The position numbers and the translations under genes were made by a program. The notes under the pieces are model-generated. The model was not told the origin of the DNA. It did not search any database and worked only from the letters and a program-made list of their open reading frames with translations. A DNA stretch of 64,000 nt, taken from NCBI GenBank assembly GCA_017942025.1, contig JAGAVH010000046.1:1-64000 (forward strand), given 5' to 3'. Below, in pieces: positions 41,546 to 49,847 of the stretch. How positions within the stretch are numbered: position 1 is the stretch's first letter; the number at the start of each line of letters is the position of its first letter. The stretch comes from Ruminiclostridium sp. (lineage in GTDB: Bacteria > Bacillota > Clostridia > Oscillospirales > Ruminococcaceae).

Positions 41546-42982
41546 TTATTTCTCCTTATTTTTGTTTTCCTTGAAAAATATAAGATATCCGATATCGGTA
41601 ATAAGTAAAATCACCGCTATTACCGCAAGGGCTATAATCCAGGGCCACAGATTCTTTTCTTCGTCGGGCTGTGCTTCGTCGCTTTCAGCCTTGCTTTCCT
41701 CCTGATGGGAAGAGGCAGAATCAGAATTACTTTCTTCTGTATCAGAAGAAACCTCTTCAGGTTTACTATCTGTAGCTTCGATTATAGTCGTCTGAGGAAG
41801 GGATGTTGTAGTCTGTTCCGTCTGAATAACAGCTTCGGGTACAGATGTTATGATATCGGTAACAGTTTCGCTTTCTGTCGGCGGAGCACTTTCGCTGGCA
41901 GTCGGCGTTGTCGTTTCCTGCTTTTCAAAATACTCTGGCGCTCTGAAATAGTATCTGCTTTCTGCAAGATAAGCGCAATGGTCAAAGGATAGTGCCAGGG
42001 GTGATATATCGGTATATTTCTGATAGCATTTGCCCTTTCTGAACTGTCCATTCTCGTATTTGTTGCCGCTGTTCCATACAGTGTCAATAACTACCCATCT
42101 GCCATCCAGCCATACCGCACTCCATTCGTGATTTACTCTTGCATCTGCAAGCTCCTCGTAGGAAATATCATCTGATGTAACTGTACCTTTTATATTGACA
42201 GCCCTTATCCCCTGCGCTTCAAGCAAAGCGCAGAAAAGATTTGAATATCCTGCACAGACTGTTCGTTTTCTTTGCAAAACGTTCTTTATACATATCGTAT
42301 CCTGAGTAACAGATGTATCTCTGGCATCTCTGTCATAATATATATTTTCTGATACCCAGTTTGCAATAGCTACAGTCTTATTATAATCCCCTTTTATATC
42401 TTTTGCAATATAATCGGATAAATATTTCACCTCATCAAGGGTTTTTCTTACACTTTCTTCGGTCAGTTCATCGGTAAGATATCCAGCCCAGCTTTTTGCC
42501 GAAGTGGGCATTATCTTTTCCAGCACCTTGCCGTTGTGCTCCGGTAGATTATTATCGGGAAAGTACCAGCCTCCGTTGTCGTAATTTATTTTATAGGTCA
42601 GATGTACACCTGAGGTAAGGGTTATATCGATAATATCGTCTTTTTTCAGCGATTCGTTGGGATTTATGGTTGCGGTAAAATTTCCGTTACTTTCACTTTT
42701 TAAAGTGGTTGAAATAGTGCCGCCGTATCTCAGGGTTATGTCCTTCACCGGGTCGGATTTATAACAGCCCGATAAAACTATACTACGGCTGTATATACTT
42801 ATCTTACAGCTATAATCAGGGTTATCCGAAGTCACAAGTTCGTAAACCTTCTGTGGTTTCTTATTTTCTGTATTGCTCTGTTCTGCACCTGCCGCCGATA
42901 AACATAAGAAAAGGCTTATCACAAATACAGTAAGTAGAGAGCTTATACGCAGAATTTTATTAAAGAACTTCATATCCTGCAT
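41546..42982 (-). CDS. secreted transglutaminase-like protein with C-terminal anchor
   Basis: 478 aa. Signal peptide to about residue 32 (ISSLLTVFVISLFLCLSAAGA), a strand-rich region, and a transglutaminase core with catalytic Cys in RTVCAGYSNLF, His in NHEWSAVWLDGRW and Asp in VIDTVWN. An acidic Thr/Ser/Glu linker follows (about 345-445), then a transmembrane helix and basic end. The family acts on cell-surface proteins as protease or crosslinker. Start is uncertain: ATG at 42982 or 42973, both inside the end of copA, and no good Shine-Dalgarno, which suggests coupling. Confidence 0.85.
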   Translation of the reverse strand: MQDMKFFNKILRISSLLTVFVISLFLCLSAAGAEQSNTENKKPQKVYELVTSDNPDYSCKISIYSRSIVLSGCYKSDPVKDITLRYGGTISTTLKSESNGNFTATINPNESLKKDDIIDITLTSGVHLTYKINYDNGGWYFPDNNLPEHNGKVLEKIMPTSAKSWAGYLTDELTEESVRKTLDEVKYLSDYIAKDIKGDYNKTVAIANWVSENIYYDRDARDTSVTQDTICIKNVLQRKRTVCAGYSNLFCALLEAQGIRAVNIKGTVTSDDISYEELADARVNHEWSAVWLDGRWVVIDTVWNSGNKYENGQFRKGKCYQKYTDISPLALSFDHCAYLAESRYYFRAPEYFEKQETTTPTASESAPPTESETVTDIITSVPEAVIQTEQTTTSLPQTTIIEATDSKPEEVSSDTEESNSDSASSHQEESKAESDEAQPDEEKNLWPWIIALAVIAVILLITDIGYLIFFKENKNKEK

Positions 42983-43157
42983 CAATTATTATCTGCTTTA
43001 AAGAATCAACGCTTACACTTTCGGGATGCTCTACCACCGCCTGCTTATTTTCAAGGTCTGCGGTTGCACTTACGCCCTCAACTGCATTTAACACCTTTTC
43101 TACCATTGCCTTGCAATGTCCGCACATCATACCTTCTACCTTGATAATTGTTGTCAT
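42960..43157 (-). CDS. possible separate copper chaperone from an internal start in copA
   Basis: The last 65 codons of copA form an entire CopZ-like HMA domain (MTTIIKVEGMMCGHCKAMV). Its ATG at 43157 is preceded by a perfect AAGGAG (43166-43171) at 8 nt spacing inside the coding frame. This could yield free chaperone besides the fused form. It may equally be a relic of a copZ gene fused to copA. In-frame translation is inferred, not shown. Confidence 0.45.
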   Translation of the reverse strand: MTTIIKVEGMMCGHCKAMVEKVLNAVEGVSATADLENKQAVVEHPESVSVDSLKQIIIDAGYEVL

Positions 43158-45467
43158 TTTCTGTTCTCCTTTTTCTTCCTTCATTGTTTTATTTTCTTCC
43201 GTCTTAGTAAAGCCTGATGGCTTCCACAGACGTAATCTTAACGAATTTGATACTACACAGAACGAGCTTAAACTCATTGCCGCTGCGGCTATCATAGGGT
43301 TTAATGTCAGTCCCAGCAAGGGGTAAAGAACACCTGCCGCTATCGGTATTCCTACCACATTGTAGATAAACGCCCAGAAAAGATTCTGCTTTATATTTCT
43401 CATTACCCTTTTTGAAAGGGATACTGCATCCGAAACAGAAGTGAGCTCACCGCTCATAAGAACGATGTCTGCACAGTCTATTGCGATATCTGTGCTTGCA
43501 CCTACTGCGATACCGACTGTAGCGGTAGTGAGAGCAGGCGCATCATTTATTCCGTCGCCGACCATTGCCACAACCTTACCGTCTGATGTAAGCTTACCTA
43601 TAATTTCTGATTTCTCGCCCGGCATAAGAGAGCTTCTGACATCATCTATGCCTGCCGCATCAGCTATATTCTGTGCTGTCTGTTTGTTATCACCTGTCAG
43701 CATAAGAGTTTTTATATTCATAGATTGAAGACGCGATACAGCCTCTTTTCCGCTTTCCTTTATAGTGTCAGCTACCGCAATAAGACCAAGAACTTTATTT
43801 TCATCAGAAAGGATCAGTACAGTCTTTCCGCTTTTGGAAAGGTTGGCAATATCTTTTTCTACATCCTTCAGGGATATATTATTATCTGAATGAAGTTTCT
43901 CATTGCCAAGGAAATATCTTGTATTGTTGATCTCTGCCGCAATTCCCTTGCCGATAATTGTTTTATAATTATCTACCTCGTCAGGCTTTACAGAAAAGGT
44001 TTCTGCCTTATCCATCACCGCACGTGCTAAAGGATGCTCGGAGCCGTTTTCGAGGCTTGCCGCTAATCTGACAAGCTCCTTTTCTGATTTTCCATAAGTA
44101 ATTATGTCCGTTACAGAGGGCTGTCCCTTTGTAATAGTACCTGTCTTATCAAAAGCGACAATCTCTGTCTTACCTGCTATTTCGAGAGCTCCTGCGGATT
44201 TTATCAGTATTCCGTTTTTTGCCGCCGTTCCTGTTCCTACCATTATTGCAACAGGTGTAGCCAGACCAAGAGCACAGGGACAGGATATTACAAGCACCGC
44301 TATACCGCGCGATAATGCAAATTCGGGACTCTGTCCGCATAGCATCCATATAATAAAGGTTATTACCGCTATAGTCATTACAACCGGAACGAATATTCCG
44401 CTTATTTTATTTGCAACCCTTGCTATAGGCGCTTTGGTTGCAGACGCCTCCTCCACAAGTCTTATAATCTGAGAGAGTGTGGTATCTTCACCCGTCTTCT
44501 GCACCTGCATTTCAAAGTACCCGCCTGTATTTACAGTTGCGCATATAACCTTATCGCCGACTGTTTTTTCAACGGGAATGCTTTCGCCGGTTATAGCGGA
44601 TTCATTAAGACTGCCACTGCCCTTTATTATTTCACCGTCTGCCGCCACCGCTTCTCCCGCTTTGACAACAAGAATATCCCCGACAATTATCTCTTCGGCG
44701 GGAATGACCATTGTTTCGTTATTGCGGATGACTGTCGCGGTTTTAGGAGCCAGATCCATAAGCTCTGCCACGGCGTCGGTGGTTTTCTTTTTTGATCTTG
44801 CCTCTAGGGTTTTGCCAAGAGTTATGAGCGTGAGTATCATCGCAGAACCCTCAAAATAAAGGTCCATCGAATATTTATCCACCATAGCCATATCGCCGCT
44901 GCCTAATCCGTAGCCTATACGGTAAATTGCAAAAACGCCGTATATGAATGCCGCAGATGAGCCTGTAGCTATAAGGGTATCCATATTGGGCGCACCACGG
45001 AACAGCGATTTAAATCCATTTATAAAATAATTTCTGTTTATATATATTACAGGAAGGCATAATAAAAGCTGAGTAAAGGCATAAGTTATAGCATTTTCTC
45101 TGCCTGTCATAAAGGGAAACTGAGGAAGTCCCAGCATTCGTCCCATAGAGATATAAAACAGCGGAAGAAGAAAAACGAGTGAAGCTATAAAACGTCTCAG
45201 CATAGCCTTTACCGTATCATTTTCTGCAGTAGACTCCGTTTTCTTCTGCGATGACTTTCCCTTGACCGTTGCTCCATAACCGGCTTTTTCTATTGCTCTT
45301 ATTATGTCCTCGGATTTTTCACAGCTCTCTGCCTCGCAGGTCATAGAATTCTTCAGAAGATTAACCGAAATATTTTCTACACCATCCACGCTGTTGACCG
45401 CTTTTTCTACTCTCGCTGAGCATGCGGCACAGGTCATACCCGATATATCAAAAGATAATTTTTCCAA
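42960..45467 (-). CDS. copA: Cu+-exporting P-type ATPase with C-terminal CopZ-like domain
   Basis: About 835-aa P1B-type ATPase. N-terminal HMA domain with GMTCAACS, transmembrane helices, CPC ion site (SCPCALGLATP), phosphorylation DKTGT, SEHPLAR, GDGINDAP, and after the last helices a linker and a second HMA with MMCGHCKAMVEKVL. Carrying an HMA at both ends is unusual for Firmicutes, where CopZ is normally separate. A TTG at 45467 has AAGGAAAGGG 8 nt upstream; an ATG at 45494 lacks a ribosome site and is the alternative. Overlaps the transglutaminase gene. Confidence 0.92.
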   Translation of the reverse strand: MEKLSFDISGMTCAACSARVEKAVNSVDGVENISVNLLKNSMTCEAESCEKSEDIIRAIEKAGYGATVKGKSSQKKTESTAENDTVKAMLRRFIASLVFLLPLFYISMGRMLGLPQFPFMTGRENAITYAFTQLLLCLPVIYINRNYFINGFKSLFRGAPNMDTLIATGSSAAFIYGVFAIYRIGYGLGSGDMAMVDKYSMDLYFEGSAMILTLITLGKTLEARSKKKTTDAVAELMDLAPKTATVIRNNETMVIPAEEIIVGDILVVKAGEAVAADGEIIKGSGSLNESAITGESIPVEKTVGDKVICATVNTGGYFEMQVQKTGEDTTLSQIIRLVEEASATKAPIARVANKISGIFVPVVMTIAVITFIIWMLCGQSPEFALSRGIAVLVISCPCALGLATPVAIMVGTGTAAKNGILIKSAGALEIAGKTEIVAFDKTGTITKGQPSVTDIITYGKSEKELVRLAASLENGSEHPLARAVMDKAETFSVKPDEVDNYKTIIGKGIAAEINNTRYFLGNEKLHSDNNISLKDVEKDIANLSKSGKTVLILSDENKVLGLIAVADTIKESGKEAVSRLQSMNIKTLMLTGDNKQTAQNIADAAGIDDVRSSLMPGEKSEIIGKLTSDGKVVAMVGDGINDAPALTTATVGIAVGASTDIAIDCADIVLMSGELTSVSDAVSLSKRVMRNIKQNLFWAFIYNVVGIPIAAGVLYPLLGLTLNPMIAAAAMSLSSFCVVSNSLRLRLWKPSGFTKTEENKTMKEEKGEQKMTTIIKVEGMMCGHCKAMVEKVLNAVEGVSATADLENKQAVVEHPESVSVDSLKQIIIDAGYEVL

Positions 45468-45526
45468 GCTCTTTTCCCTTTCCTTAAACGGCATATATAA
45501 AACCGCACTTAATTTGTCCGATTTAT

Positions 45527-45555
45527 ATTATACACCTTTTTTAAAGAAATTTCAA
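45527..45555 (-). promoter_or_regulatory. copA promoter
   Basis: TTGAAA (45550-45555), 17 bp, TATAAT (45527-45532) on the minus strand. No CopY or CsoR site recognised with certainty. Confidence 0.7.
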
Positions 45556-46049
45556 GAGCTTATACACTTTTTCATAAAATGGTCATCCATCACATAGCCG
45601 TTGCCTATATCGGTACATTCATCCTTAAAGATAGCAAAGCCCCTTTTCTTATAGGCATTTATTGCTGTATGGTTGTTCACGTTTACGGTAAGCCAGATAT
45701 AAGACAGATTATCCTGTCTGCATCTTTCCTCAAGGTATTTCATAACAAAAGAAGCTATACCATTTTGTCTTTGCTCTTTTTTAACGTAAAGCTTGCTTAA
45801 AAACAGCGAAGATTCTTCAGGCTTAAAGGCGGTAAAGCCTGCTGTTATGCCGTCGCAGTCTACAAAATAGTATTCGTAGTTATCATTCTTTAGCTGTTCT
45901 GAAATGGCTGTGGGAGATAAAAATTTGTCGGTCATATATTCCACCTGTCCCTGTGACAGGATATCGCTGTAGCATTCTGACCATATCTCCTTTGCAAGAC
46001 GGCTCAATTCGTTTATTTCGCTTTCTGATGTAACCCTTATAAGATTCAC
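45552..46049 (-). CDS. GNAT-family N-acetyltransferase
   Basis: 165 aa. Starts with GTG, MNLIRVTSESEINELSRLAKEIWSECY; acetyl-CoA-binding region LYVKKEQRQNGIASFVMKYLE with the Q-x-x-G-I loop; then NNHTAINAYKKRGFAIF. Close to the PhnO/YitI-like small acetyltransferases; acceptor unknown. Consensus promoter upstream. Its end overlaps the copA -35 region, so copA has its own promoter within this gene's tail. Confidence 0.85.
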   Translation of the reverse strand: MNLIRVTSESEINELSRLAKEIWSECYSDILSQGQVEYMTDKFLSPTAISEQLKNDNYEYYFVDCDGITAGFTAFKPEESSLFLSKLYVKKEQRQNGIASFVMKYLEERCRQDNLSYIWLTVNVNNHTAINAYKKRGFAIFKDECTDIGNGYVMDDHFMKKCISS

Positions 46050-46095
46050 TTAAAAACACTTCTTTCTCTTGACTTATCCTGATAATTATATTATA

Positions 46096-46124
46096 ATTAT
46101 ACAATGTGGCGCAGTTTATGTCAA
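46096..46124 (-). promoter_or_regulatory. GNAT gene promoter, perfect consensus
   Basis: TTGACA (46119-46124), 17 bp, TATAAT (46096-46101) on the minus strand, 47 bp from the GTG start. Confidence 0.8.
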
Positions 46125-46210
46125 GCAAACGCCGCCATAGCTACTCTGTATTTTATTGTTGTAAAAACAGATAATAGCAAAAGGAATAATAAAACTGAAA
46201 GGTATAATAT

Positions 46211-47560
46211 ATGGAAAACAGCACAAACAAGGTTGGCTTCGGAAGCAGGCTGGGCTTTATTCTTGCCGCGGCAGGCTCAGCGGTAGGTCTGGGTAATATA
46301 TGGAGATTCCCTTATCTTGCCGCAAAATACGGCGGAGGTATATTCCTACTTGTTTATCTCATTCTTACTGTCACCTTCGGCTTTACACTTATGATAACTG
46401 AAATATCGATAGGAAGACGAACAGGTAAAAGCGTGCTCGACGCATACGGCGTCGTAAACAAGAAATTCAGATTCCTCGGCTTTGCGGCTACCCTCGTTCC
46501 GATTATAGTTCTTCCCTACTACTGCGTAATAGGCGGATGGGTAATTAAATATCTTACGGTATTCGTGAGTATGCAGGGCGAAGCGGCGGCTAATACCGAA
46601 GGTTATTTCGGGGCATTTATTTCAAACACTCCTCAGGCAGCAATGTTTTTAGTTATATACGTTCTTCTTACGGCAGGCGTTGTACTTATGGGCGTACAGA
46701 AAGGTATCGAAAAGATGAGTAAAATAATGATGCCGATTCTGATATTTATGACTATAGGTATATCGATATACTCACTCACTGTTGAGGGTGCACTTGAAGG
46801 ACTCAAATTCTATCTGCTCCCTGACTTTTCACGATTCTCTATCGAAACGATAATTGCCGCTATGGGACAGCTTTTCTATTCACTTTCCATAGCAATGGGT
46901 ATAATGATAACCTACGGCTCTTATATGCCTAAATCCGCATCAATCGAAACCTCTACAAGACAGATTGAATTATTTGATACAGGCGTTGCATTCTTGTCGG
47001 GTCTTATGATAATTCCTGCGGTAGTAGCTTTTGCAGGTGGACCCGAGGGCGTCAATGCAGGTCCAGGACTTATGTTTGAAACTCTGCCTAAGGTGTTTAT
47101 GTCAATGCCGGGCGGTAATGTAGTAGGTATAGTATTCTTCCTGCTTGTGTCATTAGCAGCGCTTACTTCATCTATCTCTCTTATGGAAACGATAGTTGCG
47201 GCTATAAGTGAAAAGACAAAGCTTAAAAGAAAGATGGCGTGCGTAATAGTTATGATAGGCGCTATTGCAGTAGGTATGCTTTCCGTTCTGGGCTACAGCG
47301 TATGGAAGGATGTCAGAATCCTCGGCAGAGATATGCTTGATTTCTTTGACTTTATAAGCAACAACGCTATAATGCCTTTAGTAGCAATGTTCACTTGCAT
47401 TCTTATCGGCTATATTGTTAAAACGAAGTTTGTTGAAGAAGAGATTGAGTCAAGCGGAGTATTCAAGTCCAAGAAACTTTATCGCGTAATGGTTAAGTTC
47501 ATCGCTCCTGCTTGTCTTCTTGTAATCTTCATCTGGTCTGTATTTATGCCTGCACTTTAA
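46211..47560 (+). CDS. Na+-dependent transporter, NSS/SNF family
   Basis: 449-aa LeuT-fold symporter, 11-12 helices. The first helix region has FGSRLGFILAAAGSAVGLGNIWRFPYLAAKYGGG, the hallmark Na+ and substrate site. IMITYGSYMP with the helix-6 break and SLAALTSSISLMETIVA (Na2 site) follow. Bacterial members carry amino acids such as tyrosine, tryptophan or leucine; the substrate cannot be told. AAAGG precedes the ATG. Monocistronic with a terminator. Confidence 0.93.
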   Translation: MENSTNKVGFGSRLGFILAAAGSAVGLGNIWRFPYLAAKYGGGIFLLVYLILTVTFGFTLMITEISIGRRTGKSVLDAYGVVNKKFRFLGFAATLVPIIVLPYYCVIGGWVIKYLTVFVSMQGEAAANTEGYFGAFISNTPQAAMFLVIYVLLTAGVVLMGVQKGIEKMSKIMMPILIFMTIGISIYSLTVEGALEGLKFYLLPDFSRFSIETIIAAMGQLFYSLSIAMGIMITYGSYMPKSASIETSTRQIELFDTGVAFLSGLMIIPAVVAFAGGPEGVNAGPGLMFETLPKVFMSMPGGNVVGIVFFLLVSLAALTSSISLMETIVAAISEKTKLKRKMACVIVMIGAIAVGMLSVLGYSVWKDVRILGRDMLDFFDFISNNAIMPLVAMFTCILIGYIVKTKFVEEEIESSGVFKSKKLYRVMVKFIAPACLLVIFIWSVFMPAL

Positions 47561-47567
47561 AAATAAT

Positions 47568-47602
47568 AAATCCCGTTTCATATGATATGAAGCGGGATTT
47601 TT
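47568..47602 (+). terminator. rho-independent terminator
   Basis: AAATCCCGTTTCATAT pairs with ATATGAAGCGGGATTT (one mismatch), then TTTT. Confidence 0.85.
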
Positions 47603-47696
47603 AATGTAAAGCTGAACAATTAAATCATCTTGTTTTTGTATAAATTTACATATATCACAAATTTTCTGCATAAATATTAAAATTTTTAAAAATAAA

Positions 47697-47725
47697 TTGA
47701 CTTTTTTATTTGGATATAATATAAT
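47697..47725 (+). promoter_or_regulatory. promoter of the CmpB-like/HD gene pair
   Basis: TTGACT (47697-47702), 17 bp, TATAAT (47720-47725), 71 bp before the ATG. Confidence 0.7.
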
Positions 47726-47796
47726 AACAATAGATATTTATGTATTGAAATATCTAGGGATAAAACAACCAACGGAAACAAAATCAGGAGAATGTT

Positions 47797-48450
47797 ATGA
47801 ATTTCGGATTTGAACATTGGTTATTCACCTTCTGCTTTTATTGCATGATAGGTTGGCTGCAGGAATCTGCAATTGAATCTATATATCATAGAAAACCCGT
47901 AAACAGAGGATTTTTAAAAGGTCCTTATATTCCTATATATGGTGTAGGCGGTATCATACTGTTGCTTGTCACAACACCCTTCAGAGATAACGGCTTTGTT
48001 GTATTCTTTGCCGCAATGATATTCTGTACCATACTTGAGTACTTCACGGGATGGCTTATGGAAACCATATTCAATAAGCAGTTCTGGGATTATAGTATGC
48101 TGAAGCTTGTATATAAGAACCGTATATCTCTCGTAACCTCGCTTTTCTGGGGTGTCATGGGTCTGTTTATGGCTTATGTGGTTTCACATGTGACATTTTT
48201 CGCTATAGAACATCTGCCACATCAGTTTATATGTGTTACAGCAATAGTGATTCCACTTATTATGACGGTAGACTTCTTTATTGCCGCAAAAAAACAGATA
48301 GATATGGAGAGAATAACCAAAACCTTCAGCCTTACAAATATAGGCTCCAGAATAAACGTAATTTCAAAAATAAGAGAAAGATACAATGATTATAAATACA
48401 GCAGAGAAAGAGAAGAATACAACGACAAAGATGAACACCATAAAGACTGA
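47797..48450 (+). CDS. putative ABC-transporter type IV (CmpB-like) membrane protein
   Basis: 217 aa with six hydrophobic helices and a charged cytosolic tail. Recognised by FYCMIGWLQESAIESIYHRKPVNRGFLKGPYIPIYGVGG, the conserved first half of the family called putative ABC_trans_CmpB, and EYFTGWLMETIFNKQFWDYS. Despite its name no transport has been shown to my knowledge. AGGAG precedes the ATG. It overlaps the HD gene by 65 nt in another frame. Confidence 0.85.
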   Translation: MNFGFEHWLFTFCFYCMIGWLQESAIESIYHRKPVNRGFLKGPYIPIYGVGGIILLLVTTPFRDNGFVVFFAAMIFCTILEYFTGWLMETIFNKQFWDYSMLKLVYKNRISLVTSLFWGVMGLFMAYVVSHVTFFAIEHLPHQFICVTAIVIPLIMTVDFFIAAKKQIDMERITKTFSLTNIGSRINVISKIRERYNDYKYSREREEYNDKDEHHKD

Positions 48451-48919
48451 CAGTGCAAGTCTTTCTGCAAAAGACAAGGAGTTTATAAAAACAGCCAGAG
48501 AGATACTCTCCCACGAAAAAGTAAAGCTTATGAAAAACTTTACCCAGCACGGTGACGTATCCTGCTATCAGCACTGTATGATGGTTTGTCTGTATGCTTA
48601 TATGTACGCAAAGCGTCTTAACATCAGCATTGATGTTAAAGCACTTGTACGAGGAGCATTACTCCACGATTTCTTCTTGTACGACTGGCATGACCAGGCA
48701 TTTACTCCTGATGGACTGCACGGATTTTCTCATCCTGTAACCGCAGAAAGAAATGCACGTAACACCTTTCCGCTTACAATGAAGGAAAGAAAGATAATTT
48801 ACAATCATATGTGGCCGCTTACTCTCACAAAGATTCCTGACAGCAAAGAGGCGTGGCTTGTTTGTATGGCTGATAAATATTGTTCTCTTAAAGAAACGTT
48901 GTTAAAAAAACCATATTAA
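48386..48919 (+). CDS. HD-domain phosphohydrolase
   Basis: 177 aa. Metal site: QHCMMVCLYAYMYAKRLN, then GALLHDFFLYDWH (HD), HGFSHP, and a final Asp in VCMADKYCS, the full H-HD-D pattern. These act on nucleotides or other phosphoesters; substrate unknown. A start at 48386 overlaps the previous gene by 65 nt; an alternative ATG at 48431 overlaps by 20 nt and matches the family's usual length better, but neither has a good ribosome site. Confidence 0.85.
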   Translation: MIINTAEKEKNTTTKMNTIKTDSASLSAKDKEFIKTAREILSHEKVKLMKNFTQHGDVSCYQHCMMVCLYAYMYAKRLNISIDVKALVRGALLHDFFLYDWHDQAFTPDGLHGFSHPVTAERNARNTFPLTMKERKIIYNHMWPLTLTKIPDSKEAWLVCMADKYCSLKETLLKKPY

Positions 48920-48925
48920 AAAAAT

Positions 48926-49293
48926 TAACCACCGCGGTTTTACTGCGGTGGTTTCAGCGTGTAGACAAAGTCATTGTCTACACGCTGTCAGACGAAGAAA
49001 AACGCACGCAGACGAGGAAACCGCCCTGACAGGCGTACAAACGGCAAGGATGCCGTAAAGCGAACACACAAGGTGCGTCAGGACGACGCACGACAAGGTG
49101 TTCGCATAAGGTACAGTTGAGGGGCGGATGACGAAGTAAGCAAAAATGCTTTTAGAGAGCCGTTTAAGGCTCTCTAAAACTATTATATTGCTATTTCTTG
49201 CATAACCACAAATTTGTTGCAAATTACTCGCATTTTTGCGGTGCGTGAGTTTGTCTTCAGTCTGTAACCACCGCGGTTTTACTGCGGTGGTTT
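48926..49293 (-). mobile_element. structured terminator-flanked element, copy C
   Basis: A ~311-bp core lies between two copies of the same hairpin (AACCACCGC ... GCGGTGGTT with TTTTACT loop, 48927-48953 and 49266-49292); 29 nt are the same on both sides. Element sense is the minus strand, the direction of the gene at 49314. It carries the extended arm as in copy B and stems as in copy A (TTTTAGAGAGCC hairpin, CCGCCC/GGGCGG, CAGCGTGTAGACAA hairpin). The distal hairpin is followed by a T-run on the minus strand. Confidence 0.75.
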
Positions 49294-49313
49294 TCTTATC
49301 TGTGTGATTTTAA

Positions 49314-49751
49314 TTAAAGCGCTTCTGAGCCTGCTTCGGGTTCTTCAAGCACTTCTTCAGTAAACTCATCATCGGGAGTATATCCGAAATTCTCCGATTC
49401 GTCTTCTTCATCGTAGAAATCAACCTCTGCGCCCTTGCCTGCTGTTACTATTCTTTCCTTCAGATTGTTGAGCTCATCCTTGAATCCGCTTGTAGTGGAT
49501 CTTGCTTTTCTTGCAATATCAGAGCCTTTTTCCTTTCCTGTTTCAACTATTTTGCTTATATTCTTTGACAGCTTTTCGCTTCCGGTCTTGACTGCGTCTG
49601 CACAATATTCTGAAGCTGTGCGGAATTTTTCTGTACAGTTGTCTTTAACATCAGATACTAAATCGGGATTTTCTTCCATCAGCTTTTTACCAAGAATATA
49701 ACCTGTGCCTACCGCCGCCGCAATACCGATAAATGCCCATAATTTGCTCAT
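49314..49751 (-). CDS. YtxH-like membrane-associated protein
   Basis: 145 aa. An N-terminal glycine-rich helix (WAFIGIAAAVGTGYILGKKLMEE) anchors it; a long amphipathic coiled region follows (TASEYCADAVKTGSEKLSKNISKIVETGKEKG) and a very acidic tail. Structure resembles YtxH/YtxG-type general stress proteins; function unknown. AAGG precedes the ATG. Its transcript ends in element C. Confidence 0.65.
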   Translation of the reverse strand: MSKLWAFIGIAAAVGTGYILGKKLMEENPDLVSDVKDNCTEKFRTASEYCADAVKTGSEKLSKNISKIVETGKEKGSDIARKARSTTSGFKDELNNLKERIVTAGKGAEVDFYDEEDESENFGYTPDDEFTEEVLEEPEAGSEAL

Positions 49752-49847
49752 AACCTTGTACCTTGCCTTTCGTGAATGATTCTTTTTCCTGAAATTTCAG
49801 GTGCTATATATAGTATAAACCAATTTCTTTAAAAAGTAAAGATGTTT

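Noticed and set aside
41033..41608. Long plus-strand ORF rich in Val/Ser/Ala opposite the deacetylase gene
   Set aside because: It is the antisense of the repetitive Thr/Glu linker codons; the minus-strand frame has lipobox and enzyme motifs.
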